A stretch of 64,000 nt of DNA from Kaistia algarum (GTDB taxonomy: Bacteria > Pseudomonadota > Alphaproteobacteria > Rhizobiales > Kaistiaceae): the NCBI RefSeq assembly GCF_026343945.1, contig NZ_JAPKNJ010000001.1:496001-560000 (forward strand), given 5' to 3'. Made by a program: the position numbers and the translations under genes. The notes under the pieces are model-generated. The model was not told where the DNA came from, did no database searches, and saw only the letters and a program-made list of their open reading frames with translations. Positions 44,296-53,362 of this stretch are shown here, piece after piece. Numbering within the stretch: position 1 is the first letter of the stretch; each line of letters opens with the position of its first letter.

Positions 44296-45699
44296 ATGGC
44301 CACACATAGACGGCTCCGCCTGCTGGCGCTCTCGCTGGCCGGCTCGATTGCGCTTGCCGCTTCCTGCGCGGCGGCCGACAGGGGTGACGCGCTCGCCGAC
44401 TTGTCGGGCCTCCCGCAGCTCCGCGTCGGCAGCGCCAACGAGGCCGCCATCTACGTCGATGCCGAGGGAAACGCCACCGGCCTGGTCGGCGACCGCTATT
44501 TCACCACCACGCGCAAATCCGATGCGTTCCGCGTCGCCATCCGCCGCTGCGCCGGCGACGACAAGCCGCCCGTGTGGCTGCGCTATTATGACGGCCCGAA
44601 CATGTTCGCCAAGGCGACCTTCACGGAAATCGCCTTCGACATGCCCGTGCCTGCGAGTGGCCTGCCCGAGACGTTCAATCAGCAGAGCCTCTGGGACCAG
44701 ATGTCGATCCTGCAGCCGGAGCCGGTCTTCTCGGATCTTTCGCCGACCTTTTGCGGCTTTTCCAGTTCGAAGACCGTCTGGGCCAATGGCGGCTTCAATT
44801 TCGAGGTCGTGGCCGGCAATTCGGCCTTCGATGTCGGCGACGCCAGCCCGACCACGGCCTGGAACTCGCCCTGGAACGACGCCTTCAACGATACGCTGCA
44901 CCAGGGCTTCACCAGCTATCCGATCATGTCGATCGGCAATGGCGCCGGCGGCCTACCGGCCGGCTATGCCTTCCGCACGCATGCAGGGGCGACGGACGAT
45001 CGCGACGCTTTCGTGCATGCCCGCTATCAGCTTTTGACCGACAAGCAGATCGCCGTCCTCGAACTCTCCTACAAGGGCGCGAAATCGACCTATGCCGTGC
45101 CGCAAAAGCTGTTCGTCGACAAGTTCCTGCCGGCGGTTCTGGGCAGCGGCTATATGGCGGCTGGCGACAAGCAGATCGCGCAGGTGAAGGATTTCGTCTG
45201 GCGCTGGATGCTGTTCACCAACACGCTGACGATCCAGAAGCCGGCAGCGCCGGACGGCACGCCGATCGGCGTCGACGATCTGCCGAAATATTTCCCCAAG
45301 ACCAGCCGCTATTCCAATATCGAGGCGCGCGTCTCCGGCTTCGACGGCGTCAACAACCCCGTCGCCTTCGAGAACACGCTGGTCTGCGGCCAGGGCTTCG
45401 AGCTCTATGGCACGCTCTTCGACGACCGCGCCTTCTTCGCCGTCGCCGACTACAAGAAATGGCTGAACACCGAGGCCGACAAGGCAGACGACCGCTATCC
45501 GCTATGGCGCTGCATCGCGGCGATCGCCAAATCCCGCCAGGACCGCTGCGTCGGCGCCGGCTCGGAAGACCACGCCGCGGGCCAGAAATGGAACGTCACC
45601 ATCGGCTACATGAACGACACCTACCCGAAGGAATGCAACGCCGCCGACCCGGAGACGAGGGCCGTCATCGGCCAGACAAGGAGTGGGGCGGCGAAGTAG
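44296..45699 (+). CDS. large exported protein of unknown function
   Basis: 467 residues. Signal peptide with cut near ASCAAADR (about residue 27). I do not recognise the family. The mature protein has many aromatic residues and scattered cysteines (IRRCAGDD, PTFCGFSS, LVCGQGFEL, LWRCIAAI, DRCVGAG, KECNAAD), which suggests disulfides in the periplasm. ATG 44296 preceded by GGGGATAGAA is preferred to ATG 44281. No transmembrane helix. Codon use matches the chromosome. Confidence 0.7.
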   Translation: MATHRRLRLLALSLAGSIALAASCAAADRGDALADLSGLPQLRVGSANEAAIYVDAEGNATGLVGDRYFTTTRKSDAFRVAIRRCAGDDKPPVWLRYYDGPNMFAKATFTEIAFDMPVPASGLPETFNQQSLWDQMSILQPEPVFSDLSPTFCGFSSSKTVWANGGFNFEVVAGNSAFDVGDASPTTAWNSPWNDAFNDTLHQGFTSYPIMSIGNGAGGLPAGYAFRTHAGATDDRDAFVHARYQLLTDKQIAVLELSYKGAKSTYAVPQKLFVDKFLPAVLGSGYMAAGDKQIAQVKDFVWRWMLFTNTLTIQKPAAPDGTPIGVDDLPKYFPKTSRYSNIEARVSGFDGVNNPVAFENTLVCGQGFELYGTLFDDRAFFAVADYKKWLNTEADKADDRYPLWRCIAAIAKSRQDRCVGAGSEDHAAGQKWNVTIGYMNDTYPKECNAADPETRAVIGQTRSGAAK

Positions 45700-45700
45700 A

Positions 45701-45787
45701 GGGCACGACACCGATGCAGCGCGCCGGCTGGCCCTCTCCCCCTTTTGTTGGGGGAGAGCTGGATAGGAAGTTGCCGGGCGTGGAACG
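45701..45787. repeat. dispersed repeat with palindrome, copy 1
   Basis: Starts GGGCACGACACCGATGCAGC right after the 44296 gene and includes a hairpin CTCTCCCCC (45734-45742) / GGGGGAGAG (45750-45758), then a GTTGCCGGGC-type tail. A second copy is at about 47067-47146. The core GATGCAGCGCAC-like text also recurs near 46856 and 47243. Confidence 0.7.
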
Positions 45788-45879
45788 AGCGCGGACAGAT
45801 CACGGCGGCTGGCCGTTTTAGGTGGACGTTGCACGTCGCACGGGTAGAGTTCGATGACGCAGCAACGGCATTGGGATGG

Positions 45880-46596
45880 ATGATGGCGCTTTCAGAAGAA
45901 GTCATCCTGGCCCTTCACGACGCCGCACCAGCCGAATTGCAGCGCGTTGCCGACAGGCGCTGGATCGGCGAAACCTCCGGAGGGATCCGGAAGATTTTGG
46001 AGTTCCAGGCTTACAGAGGTGAGCACTACTCCGCGCGGTGGGGCTTCTCGGTCGATTTTGTCCCGCGGCTCACAAAAGGAGGCCTCGCCTGGAAGCGCAC
46101 CTCGGCTTCAGCCAGGTTCGATCTTTGCATCGATCCTATCGACGTCGAGGGGATTATTCCGAAATAGTGCTCTTTCAATTCCGTCGACCGCGTGGGCGAC
46201 ATCCAGAAAATGGCACGTGCCGTCAGAAAACTCGCATCGCGGGATCTCGCACGGATCAGCACGCTCCATGACCTACGCGAGCTTTTCGAGCAGAGAGCGA
46301 CGATGAAATTTCAGCGCTTCGACCTCACCAACTATGTGCAGACAGATATTGCCTGGGGAATGCTGCAACTGGCGACGGGCGACCGGGAGGGCAGCGAAAG
46401 CCGGATTGCCGCATTCTGTCATGAGCATGGCATCGACCCGGCGACGCCCATCCTCGTGGCGGCCAAGGAACAAGCGTTGCAACACCGAGACGCCAGCCCA
46501 GCGCCGCAGCAGACCCTCCCGAAGCCTGGATTGATCCAGGGCCTCTTGCGCAGGGGACATTCGATCGTCGCGGCCATCAAGGATGGCTCTTTGTAG
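45880..46596 (+). pseudogene. split hypothetical gene (in-frame TAG)
   Basis: Two open frames in the same reading frame, separated only by TAG at 46165-46167. The first ends GFSVDFVPRL...ARFDLCIDPIDVEGIIPK; the second resumes with SFNSVDRVGDIQKMARAVRKLASRDL and runs to 46596. Joined, they give one ~238-residue protein with a helical C-terminal half. The continuity and lack of a good start after the TAG suggest a nonsense mutation, though two small genes or a sequencing error cannot be excluded. The family is not recognised; RWGFSVDFVP may be a conserved motif. Confidence 0.5.
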
Positions 46597-46669
46597 GCGC
46601 CACGCCCGCTGCGGAAAGCGGGAAAATGCCCCCCGGAACGCTTCGGCCACCGCCGAAGCTACCCCCGCT

Positions 46670-47300
46670 CCAAAACCGCTGACGCGGTTCGGACCCGCCC
46701 TCCAGGGGCGGGTTGGGGCCGTGCGTTGTTGGACGGAAGCGGAAGACACGCCAGCATCATCGAAGCCGCAGCGCCTGTCCCAGACTCCCCTTGAACCCGC
46801 CCCTGGAGGGCGGGTCGAAAACGCCTTGGCGTTTTCGGGGCGGGGGCACGACGCCGATGCAGCGCACACCGCCAAGAGAGCTTCCGTCTCCCTCCCCCTT
46901 GCGGGGAGGGCCGGGGTGGGGGTCCCGCGGAGGATCGAAGCCGGCAAGCAAGACACCGGCGGCTGTCCCAGCCATCACAGCCAACGCCGCCGACCGCCAC
47001 CCTGACCCTCCCCGCAAGGGGGAGGGAAAGGCGTCGTCGTGCCTTGGGAACGGGAATTCGTGACGGGCACGACACCGATGCGGCGCACCGGTCTGCCCTC
47101 TCCCCCCTAGTGGGGGAGAGCTGGAGAGGGGGTTGCCGGGCATGAAACTGGATTAGCCAGTTCGCAGTAGCTGCCCCCTCCCCCAGCCCTCCCCCGCCGC
47201 GCGGGAGAGGGAGAAGAAAGGCAGTCGCCTGTCCTCAGCCCCAATGCAGCGCACAGGCCGAAAAACCCTCTCCTGCGCAGCGGGGGAGGGTTGGGAGGGA
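46670..47300. repeat. cluster of palindromic intergenic repeats
   Basis: About 0.6 kb built of hairpins in inverted pairs. Palindrome at 46694-46714 (ACCCGCCC/GGGCGGGT arms) is repeated as its exact reverse complement at 46795-46815. The next palindrome, at 46890-46910 (arms CCCTCCCC/GGGGAGGG), recurs inverted at 47006-47026. CGAAAACGCC/GGCGTTTTCG forms a further hairpin at 46816-46837. The 45701 repeat has its second copy at 47067-47146, and degenerate G/C palindromes follow near 47180-47215 and 47265-47300. The rest of 46597-47729 (1.1 kb in all) holds no convincing gene. Confidence 0.75.
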
Positions 47301-47676
47301 CCCAACGCCGAAGCGCGCGATGCGTCTGTGGAATACAAACCCACCGCTGTCATGGCCGACCTGCTGGTCGTGCCAATGCTGCGCCGACGCCGATGGCGAA
47401 GACATGGATGTTCGGGACGGGCCGGGTCTGACGGCAGAAGATGGAGCCACGCGGCCTGCGCAAGCGCGCCAGCCGTCGGTCGGCAAGGACGCTTCGGCCG
47501 GGGCCGACGCTCCCCGCACCACGGGGCTGCCAAACTACGGACCAATTCAATATGCGCTCGGCGAGCGCTTCACTATCCGCCGAAACGCCCTCGGCTTGTC
47601 AGCCAGACTTTGCGACAGGCTCCACCATAGGTCGCAACGACCTACATGCTTGTACGTCTGCGATTAAACTTCTAAA

Positions 47677-47706
47677 TTGTCAAACTAGATATAGTCGCGC
47701 TAGACA
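47677..47706 (+). promoter_or_regulatory. candidate promoter of the TIR-caspase-TIR operon
   Basis: TTGTCA (47677-47682), 18-base spacer, TAGACA (47701-47706), 24 bases before the first TIR start. The composition turns AT-rich from about 47660 on. The -10 is poor and other pairs (for example TATAGT at 47690-47695) are possible. Confidence 0.25.
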
Positions 47707-47729
47707 ACGGTCACTGTGGATAATTTGTT

Positions 47730-48137
47730 ATGATGTATAATCTGTTTATCAGCCATTCGTGGGCGTACTCAGACTCCTATGATCGGCTTATATTCTTATT
47801 AAACAATGCCCAATGGTTCGAATACAAAAATTACTCGGTTCCACGGAGCAACCCTATCCACAATGCGCCCAGTCCCGCTCGCTTACGAGAGGCGATTCGC
47901 GCGCAGATGAGCCCTGCCAGTGTCATAGTTATTTTGGCAGGCGTCTATTCAACTTATAGTACTTGGATCAATGAAGAAATTGACCTTGCAATGAATGGAT
48001 TCATGGCAAGGAAACCTATTCTGGCTGTTGAACCGTTCGGTTCTCAGCGGACATCGATGGTCGTCAAGAACGCAGCTGACAGGATCGTATCCTGGAATAC
48101 AAATAGTATTGTATCAGGTATACGCGACTTATCCTAA
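47730..48137 (+). CDS. TIR domain protein, MTH538/ThsB type (putative Thoeris sensor)
   Basis: 135 residues, a single TIR-like domain beginning MMYNLFISHSWAYSDSYDRL, as in the MTH538/ThsB group used by Thoeris anti-phage systems. Central strand VIVILAGVYSTYSTWINEEIDLAM holds Glu82/Glu83, the expected catalytic glutamate position of NAD-using TIR enzymes. It would sense infection and make a cyclic ADP-ribose-type signal. First gene of three; the caspase gene starts 18 bases on. AT-rich, unlike the chromosome. Confidence 0.88.
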   Translation: MMYNLFISHSWAYSDSYDRLIFLLNNAQWFEYKNYSVPRSNPIHNAPSPARLREAIRAQMSPASVIVILAGVYSTYSTWINEEIDLAMNGFMARKPILAVEPFGSQRTSMVVKNAADRIVSWNTNSIVSGIRDLS

Positions 48138-48155
48138 CAGGACCGAGATTTTATC

Positions 48156-49103
48156 ATGCGAAAAGCACTGGTCGTCGGGATAAATGATTATGATTCTATA
48201 GCATCTCTTCACGGATGCGTTAACGATGCCTATGATATTAAGGCCATGCTGGAGCGACACGCAGATGGATCCGTTAATTTTGGCGTCCACATTTTAACCA
48301 GCTCAACAGAACACGTAACTAGGTCCCGACTGAGAGATTCGATCAGAGAATTATTCGACGGCGATTCGGACGTCGCAGCACTTTACTTCGCTGGTCACGG
48401 TTATATTGATCCAACTGGCGGATATATTTGTGCGTCCGACACTATGTCCGGTGATGACGGTATAGCTCTTTCGGACATAATGACATTCGCTGTAAAATCT
48501 AAAGCTCGCAACAAGTTCATTATTCTTGATAGTTGCCATAGCGGCGGAATAGCACAGAACGCCGTAGTGCCGAATGTGTCTGAACTTTCTGATGGCATGA
48601 CCATTCTAACGGCTTCGACTGCTGAACAGTACGCGTCTGAGCAGAACGGATCCGGCGTTTTTACTAGCCTTTTGGTAGATGCGCTCGGCGGCGCGGCCGC
48701 CAACCTCGTTGGAGCGGTAACACCAGGCGGGGTGTACGCCCACATAGATCAGTCGCTGGGCCCTTGGGCACAGAGACCTATGTTCAAGACAAATGTTAAG
48801 TCATTTGTTTCGTTAAGGCAAGTGCAGCCGCCGCTAGAATTAAGAGATCTACGAATGATTGCTGGCTTCTTTCCAGCTTCTGGATTTGAATTCAAACTCG
48901 ACCCAAGCTACGAACCGGAAAGCCACGATCCCGACCCTGACAAGAATGCCATATTCTCTGTACTTCAGAAATTCAATCGAGTTAATCTTCTAGTTCCGGT
49001 CGGGGCCCCCCATATGTATCATGCTGCGATGGAGAGCAAGTCCGTAAGGTTAACGGCCCTCGGTGAACACTATCGTCGCTTGGTCGAAAAGGGTTTGCTA
49101 TGA
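48156..49103 (+). CDS. caspase-like protease (C14 family), putative Thoeris effector
   Basis: 315 residues. The N-terminal caspase fold is clear: [25 protein letters not shown], catalytic His81 in LYFAGHGY and catalytic Cys127 in ILDSCHSGG. About residues 225-315 form a separate C-terminal region ([43 protein letters not shown]) that could bind the TIR signal. Caspase-like effectors activated by TIR signals have been reported as type IV Thoeris. It overlaps the next TIR gene by ATGA. Low GC; one sampled line (48181-48240) has 20 G/C in 60. Confidence 0.9.
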   Translation: MRKALVVGINDYDSIASLHGCVNDAYDIKAMLERHADGSVNFGVHILTSSTEHVTRSRLRDSIRELFDGDSDVAALYFAGHGYIDPTGGYICASDTMSGDDGIALSDIMTFAVKSKARNKFIILDSCHSGGIAQNAVVPNVSELSDGMTILTASTAEQYASEQNGSGVFTSLLVDALGGAAANLVGAVTPGGVYAHIDQSLGPWAQRPMFKTNVKSFVSLRQVQPPLELRDLRMIAGFFPASGFEFKLDPSYEPESHDPDPDKNAIFSVLQKFNRVNLLVPVGAPHMYHAAMESKSVRLTALGEHYRRLVEKGLL

Positions 49104-49579
49104 CAACGAAGATATTTATCTCGCACCAAGTGATGGACTCGACTTTGGCGACCAGGATTTCATCACGTCTTCGACTTAATCATTCGATTGATTCCTACTT
49201 GGATGTCATTGATCCTGGCATAAAGCGCGGTGAAGACCTCGCTATGCACATACAGGCGGAAATGGGCAAGTGCACTCATCTTCTGGCTGTTGTATCAAGC
49301 AGCACACGGCTATCATGGTGGGTGCCCTGGGAAATCGGGGTCGCAACTGAAAAAGATTACCCACTAGCTACATACCTGAGTAATGTTACTGAAGTTCCAG
49401 AATATCTTCGTAAATGGCCGTATCTAGTCTCTGATCACGATTTGGACATTTACGCAATCGCATCTAAAGCAAGCACCGAGAACCTTACGGAAAGCCGAAA
49501 GATCGCTAGCGAGAGCGTGGCAAGGATCCGCTCGACGCGCCAATTCTATGCGGCGATCAGAGGGAAACTTGGACAGTGA
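49100..49579 (+). CDS. second TIR domain protein (TIR_2 type)
   Basis: 159 residues, [24 protein letters not shown] start. A TIR_2-like domain with the catalytic glutamate at Glu78 in [22 protein letters not shown]. It differs from the first TIR in sequence, so it is not a recent duplicate. Starts inside the caspase stop (ATGA overlap), so translation should be coupled. It could be a second sensor for other phages, or a regulator. Line 49381-49440 has 23 G/C in 60, again far below the flanks. Confidence 0.85.
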   Translation: MTTKIFISHQVMDSTLATRISSRLRLNHSIDSYLDVIDPGIKRGEDLAMHIQAEMGKCTHLLAVVSSSTRLSWWVPWEIGVATEKDYPLATYLSNVTEVPEYLRKWPYLVSDHDLDIYAIASKASTENLTESRKIASESVARIRSTRQFYAAIRGKLGQ

Positions 49580-49818
49580 AGGTGGAATTTATCATGCCAT
49601 CTTAAACGGGACCGTCTTGTGAAATGGCTGCTTACTGGACGCCACCAAATCAGTCTCGTTTCCCGCGATGCCTTCCATTGTGTGGTCAGTCGAGAAGATG
49701 GCGAGCACTCGGCCTGAGCAGTTGCGTTTGATTTGAAGGCTCAGCCAACTCGCCAGCAGTCGCACAGAACTGAGGCGCGCCCCTTGCCTTCCTTCCTCAC
49801 CTCCCCTAATCCCGCGCC
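49580..49818. other. junction between the AT-rich island and purD
   Basis: 239 bases. GC rises again towards purD. A minus-strand open frame covers much of it but matches no family I know. No inverted terminal repeat, integrase site or tRNA is visible. Confidence 0.5.
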
Positions 49819-51105
49819 ATGAGCACACCCTCCCCCCTGAACCTCCTCCTGATCGGCTCCGGCGGGCGCGAGCATGCGCTGGCCTGGAAGCTGGCCCAAT
49901 CGCCGCGCGTCGGCGAATTGTTCGCCGCGCCCGGCAATCCCGGGATTGCGCATGAGGCGTGTCTGGCGGCGCTCGACCCTTATGACTTTCCCAATGTGAT
50001 CCGCTTCTGTCGCGAGAACGCGATCGACCTGGTCGTCGTCGGGCCGGAGGCGCCGTTGGTGGCGGGGCTTGGCGATGCGCTGCGCGCCGAGGGGATCGCC
50101 GTGTTCGGGCCGAGCCAAGCGGCGGCGGCGCTCGAGGGGTCGAAAGGCTTCACCAAGGATCTCTGCGCCGAGGCCGGCATTCCGACCGCCGCCTATCGGC
50201 GCTTCGACGAGGCTTCCAGCGCGCGGGCCTATTTGCGCGAAGTCGGCGCGCCGATCGTGGTCAAGGCGGATGGCATCGCCGCCGGCAAGGGCGTCGTGGT
50301 GGCGCAGACGCTCGACGAAGCGCTGGCCGCCGTCGATGCCTGTTTCGACGGCGCCTTTGGCGAGGCCGGGGCGGAAGTGGTGATCGAGGCGGTGCTCGTC
50401 GGCGAGGAGGCGAGCTTTTTCGCCATCTGCGACGGCACGACGGCGCTCCCCTTCGGCGCGGCGCAGGACCACAAGCAGGTCGGCGATGGCGATACCGGAC
50501 CGAATACCGGCGGCATGGGCGCCTATTCGCCGGCGCCGCGCATCGACGCGGCGATGCAGGCCCGCATCATGGACGAGATCATCCGCCCGACCGTGACGAC
50601 GTTGGCCGAGCGCGGCACGCCGTTTTCCGGCGTGCTGTTCGCCGGGCTGATGCTCACGCAAAAGGGCCCGGAGCTGATCGAATATAATGTCCGCTTCGGC
50701 GATCCCGAATGCCAGGTGCTAATGCTGCGGCTTGAGAGCGATCTGGTCGAAATCCTGCTGGCGGCGGCGCAGGGGCGGTTGGATAGCGTCGAGGTCGAAT
50801 GGAGCGAGGAAGCGGCGCTGGCCGTCGTCCTGGCCGCCAAGGGCTATCCGGGCGATTACCAGAAGGGCACGCCGATCGACGGCATTGAGGCGGCCGAGGC
50901 GCTGCCGGGCGTCAAGGTGTTCCAGGCCGGCACGGCATCGAAGGGCGGGCAATTGGTGGCGCATGGCGGGCGGGTGCTCAACGTCGCCGCGGTCGGCGCC
51001 ACGATCGCCGAAGCGCAGGCCCGCGCCTATGAAGGTGTCGACGCGATCCGCTGGGACGATGGCTTCTGCCGCCGGGATATCGGCTGGCGGGCGGTCGGGC
51101 GGTAG
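49819..51105 (+). CDS. purD: phosphoribosylamine-glycine ligase
   Basis: 428 residues. Adds glycine to phosphoribosylamine with ATP, second step of purine synthesis. Hallmarks: [23 protein letters not shown]-grasp [47 protein letters not shown] and [13 protein letters not shown]. Start [13 protein letters not shown] at 49819. It marks the return to core chromosome after the accessory block. Confidence 0.97.
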   Translation: MSTPSPLNLLLIGSGGREHALAWKLAQSPRVGELFAAPGNPGIAHEACLAALDPYDFPNVIRFCRENAIDLVVVGPEAPLVAGLGDALRAEGIAVFGPSQAAAALEGSKGFTKDLCAEAGIPTAAYRRFDEASSARAYLREVGAPIVVKADGIAAGKGVVVAQTLDEALAAVDACFDGAFGEAGAEVVIEAVLVGEEASFFAICDGTTALPFGAAQDHKQVGDGDTGPNTGGMGAYSPAPRIDAAMQARIMDEIIRPTVTTLAERGTPFSGVLFAGLMLTQKGPELIEYNVRFGDPECQVLMLRLESDLVEILLAAAQGRLDSVEVEWSEEAALAVVLAAKGYPGDYQKGTPIDGIEAAEALPGVKVFQAGTASKGGQLVAHGGRVLNVAAVGATIAEAQARAYEGVDAIRWDDGFCRRDIGWRAVGR

Positions 51106-51264
51106 GAGACGGCGAGACGCGAAGCGATGGAGGATTGGGCGCGGGACATACCCGAATCGCCTGAATCCCTTAGCGCCTTGTCCTCACGCGCCGATTCCGG
51201 TTCTTCACAAACCGCTTCAACGCGACGCTTCCCCCTCCCTCACGAATCCGGCAGAGTCGCTCGC

Positions 51265-53076
51265 ATGATCGTCCGCCGCCTCTCCGAAGACATGATCAAC
51301 CGCATCGCCGCCGGCGAGGTGGTCGAGCGGCCGGCGAGCGTCGTCAAGGAACTCACCGAAAACGCCATCGACGCCGGGGCGCGGCGGATCGATGTGGTGA
51401 CGGCTGGCGGCGGGGTCGCACTCATCCGCGTCACCGATGACGGCGCCGGCATGGTGCGAGACGATCTCGAGCTTTCGGTCGAGCGACATTCGACCTCGAA
51501 GCTGGCCGAGGACCTGCTCGACATTCGCACGCTCGGCTTTCGCGGCGAGGCGCTGGCCTCGATCGGCGCTGTGGCGCGGCTCAGGATCGCGTCGCGCCAT
51601 GCAAGCGAGCCGCATGGCTGGGAGATCGCGGTCGAGGGCGGGCGGATCGTTGCGCCACGGCCGGCCGGTCTCTCCGGCGGAACACGGGTCGAGGTCAGCG
51701 ACCTCTTCTTCGCGACGCCGGCGCGGCTCAAATTCCTCAAGGGCGAGCGCGCCGAGACGAGCGCCGTCGCCGATGTCGTGCGCCGCCTCGCCATGGCGCA
51801 TCCGGAAATCCGCTTCTCGCTGTCAGGTTCGGATCGAAGCGGTACGGATTTTTCAGCCGGGAATCGCGAGGGCCGGATCGCCGATCTGCTGGGCGCGGAT
51901 TTCGTCGCCAATTCGATTGCCATCGAGGCGGAGCGCGAGGGCGTCCACCTTGCCGGCCTCGCCGGGCTGCCGACCTTCCATCGGGCGAATTCCCTGCAGC
52001 AATATCTGTTCGTCAATGGAAGGCCGGTCCGCGACAAGCTACTGATCGGCGCGCTCCGGGCCGGCTATATGGACGTCATGAGTCGCGACCGGTTTCCCGT
52101 TGCGGCGTTGTTCCTGGAACTCGATCCGCATCAGGTCGACGTCAATGTCCATCCGGCGAAATCGGACGTGCGCTTCCGCGATCCGGGGCTGGTGCGCGGG
52201 CTGATCGTCGGCGCGCTTCGGCAGGCGATCCATCAGGCCGGCCACCGCGCAACGACGACTGGCGGAGGGGCGACCGTGACCGCATTCCGGTCGGGAATGG
52301 CGCCTTCGACCGCGGCGCGAGGGTTTTCGTCCGCCGGCGCTACCCCTTCTTCGTCCATGGCGGCCTCCTGGCGAGATTGGGCGGCGCCGAAAGCCCCCTC
52401 CGGCTTTGCCGAGGTCCGGCAGGCGGCGTTCGAGGCCGTCGATCGCCCCTCCGCCGATGCACGGGCCGACGCGATCCCCGAAGCGGACCGCATCGATCGC
52501 CCGCTCGGTGCGGCGAAGGCGCAATTGCACGAGAATTATATCGTCGCGCAGACCGCCGACGGCTTCGTCCTCGTTGATCAGCACGCGGCGCATGAGCGGC
52601 TCGTCTATGAGAAGATGAAGGCGGCGCTGGCGCGCTCGGGCATCGCGACGCAGATGCTGCTGATCCCGGAAATCATCGATCTACCGGAGGAAGATGTCGC
52701 GCGCCTGCTGGCGCGGGCGGACGAACTGGCGGAGTTCGGGCTTGTGCTGGAGGGTTTCGGGCCGGGTGCCGTGGCGGTGCGCGAGACGCCGGCGCTGCTG
52801 GGCGAGATCGACAGCGCGGCGCTGCTCTCCGACCTTGCCGATGATTTCGCCGAATGGGGCGAGACGACGCGGCTGAAGGAAAAGCTCGACCATGTCGCCG
52901 CCACCATGGCCTGCCACGGCTCGGTTCGCTCCGGTAGGCGCCTCCGGCCCGAGGAAATGGATGCGCTGCTGCGCGAAATGGAAGCGACGCCCGGCTCCGG
53001 CCAGTGCAATCATGGCCGCCCGACCTATGTCGAACTCAAGCTCTCCGACATAGAAAGGTTGTTCGGAAGGCGTTGA
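51265..53076 (+). CDS. mutL: DNA mismatch repair endonuclease MutL
   Basis: 603 residues. GHKL ATPase domain at the start: [35 protein letters not shown] and [10 protein letters not shown]. The C-terminal domain has [12 protein letters not shown], the DQHA(x2)E(x4)E metal site of nicking MutL, fitting alphaproteobacteria that lack MutH. The frame extends upstream to 51127, but MIVRRLSED at 51265 is the family start. Confidence 0.96.
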   Translation: MIVRRLSEDMINRIAAGEVVERPASVVKELTENAIDAGARRIDVVTAGGGVALIRVTDDGAGMVRDDLELSVERHSTSKLAEDLLDIRTLGFRGEALASIGAVARLRIASRHASEPHGWEIAVEGGRIVAPRPAGLSGGTRVEVSDLFFATPARLKFLKGERAETSAVADVVRRLAMAHPEIRFSLSGSDRSGTDFSAGNREGRIADLLGADFVANSIAIEAEREGVHLAGLAGLPTFHRANSLQQYLFVNGRPVRDKLLIGALRAGYMDVMSRDRFPVAALFLELDPHQVDVNVHPAKSDVRFRDPGLVRGLIVGALRQAIHQAGHRATTTGGGATVTAFRSGMAPSTAARGFSSAGATPSSSMAASWRDWAAPKAPSGFAEVRQAAFEAVDRPSADARADAIPEADRIDRPLGAAKAQLHENYIVAQTADGFVLVDQHAAHERLVYEKMKAALARSGIATQMLLIPEIIDLPEEDVARLLARADELAEFGLVLEGFGPGAVAVRETPALLGEIDSAALLSDLADDFAEWGETTRLKEKLDHVAATMACHGSVRSGRRLRPEEMDALLREMEATPGSGQCNHGRPTYVELKLSDIERLFGRR

Positions 53077-53117
53077 ATCCGTTGCGAAACGGCGAAAATG
53101 AGCCGATATAGGCAGTT

Positions 53118-53348
53118 ATGAACCGCATGGAACATCCAGGCCGCGGCGGCGAAGCTCGCATTCGCTATCTCGACGGCGACTATCAGATCCTGACGCCCGG
53201 CGCCTTCGTGCGCTGCGCGGTCACGGGCGCGCATATCCCGCTCGACGAACTGCGCTATTGGAACGTTGAGCATCAGGAAGCCTATGCCGACCCGGCGACC
53301 TCGCTCGCCCGCCACAAGGCACTGGGGCTTACCTGGACGGCTCGCTGA
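53118..53348 (+). CDS. DUF2093 family protein
   Basis: 76 residues. Conserved small protein of Hyphomicrobiales: ARIRYLDGDYQILTPGAFVRCAVTGAHIPLDELRYWNVEHQEAYADP. The single domain with one Cys, many His/Tyr resembles a zinc-ribbon-like fold but lacks paired cysteines. Function unknown. Follows mutL by 41 bases and likely shares its transcript; ATG at 53127 is an alternative start. Confidence 0.88.
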   Translation: MNRMEHPGRGGEARIRYLDGDYQILTPGAFVRCAVTGAHIPLDELRYWNVEHQEAYADPATSLARHKALGLTWTAR

Positions 53349-53362
53349 ACGGCGGACGCTTT

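Noticed and set aside
46670..47300. Repeats considered as a CRISPR array
   Set aside because: Units are palindromic, inverted relative to each other, unequal in spacing, and no cas genes are present.
47244..47667. Two overlapping plus-strand frames before the TIR gene
   Set aside because: Arg/Pro/Ala-rich low-complexity translations over repeat-derived DNA, no start signals, no family.
49592..49828. 78-codon minus-strand frame between the second TIR and purD
   Set aside because: Not recognised, overlaps the purD start, no ribosome-binding site; could be a gene remnant but cannot be supported.
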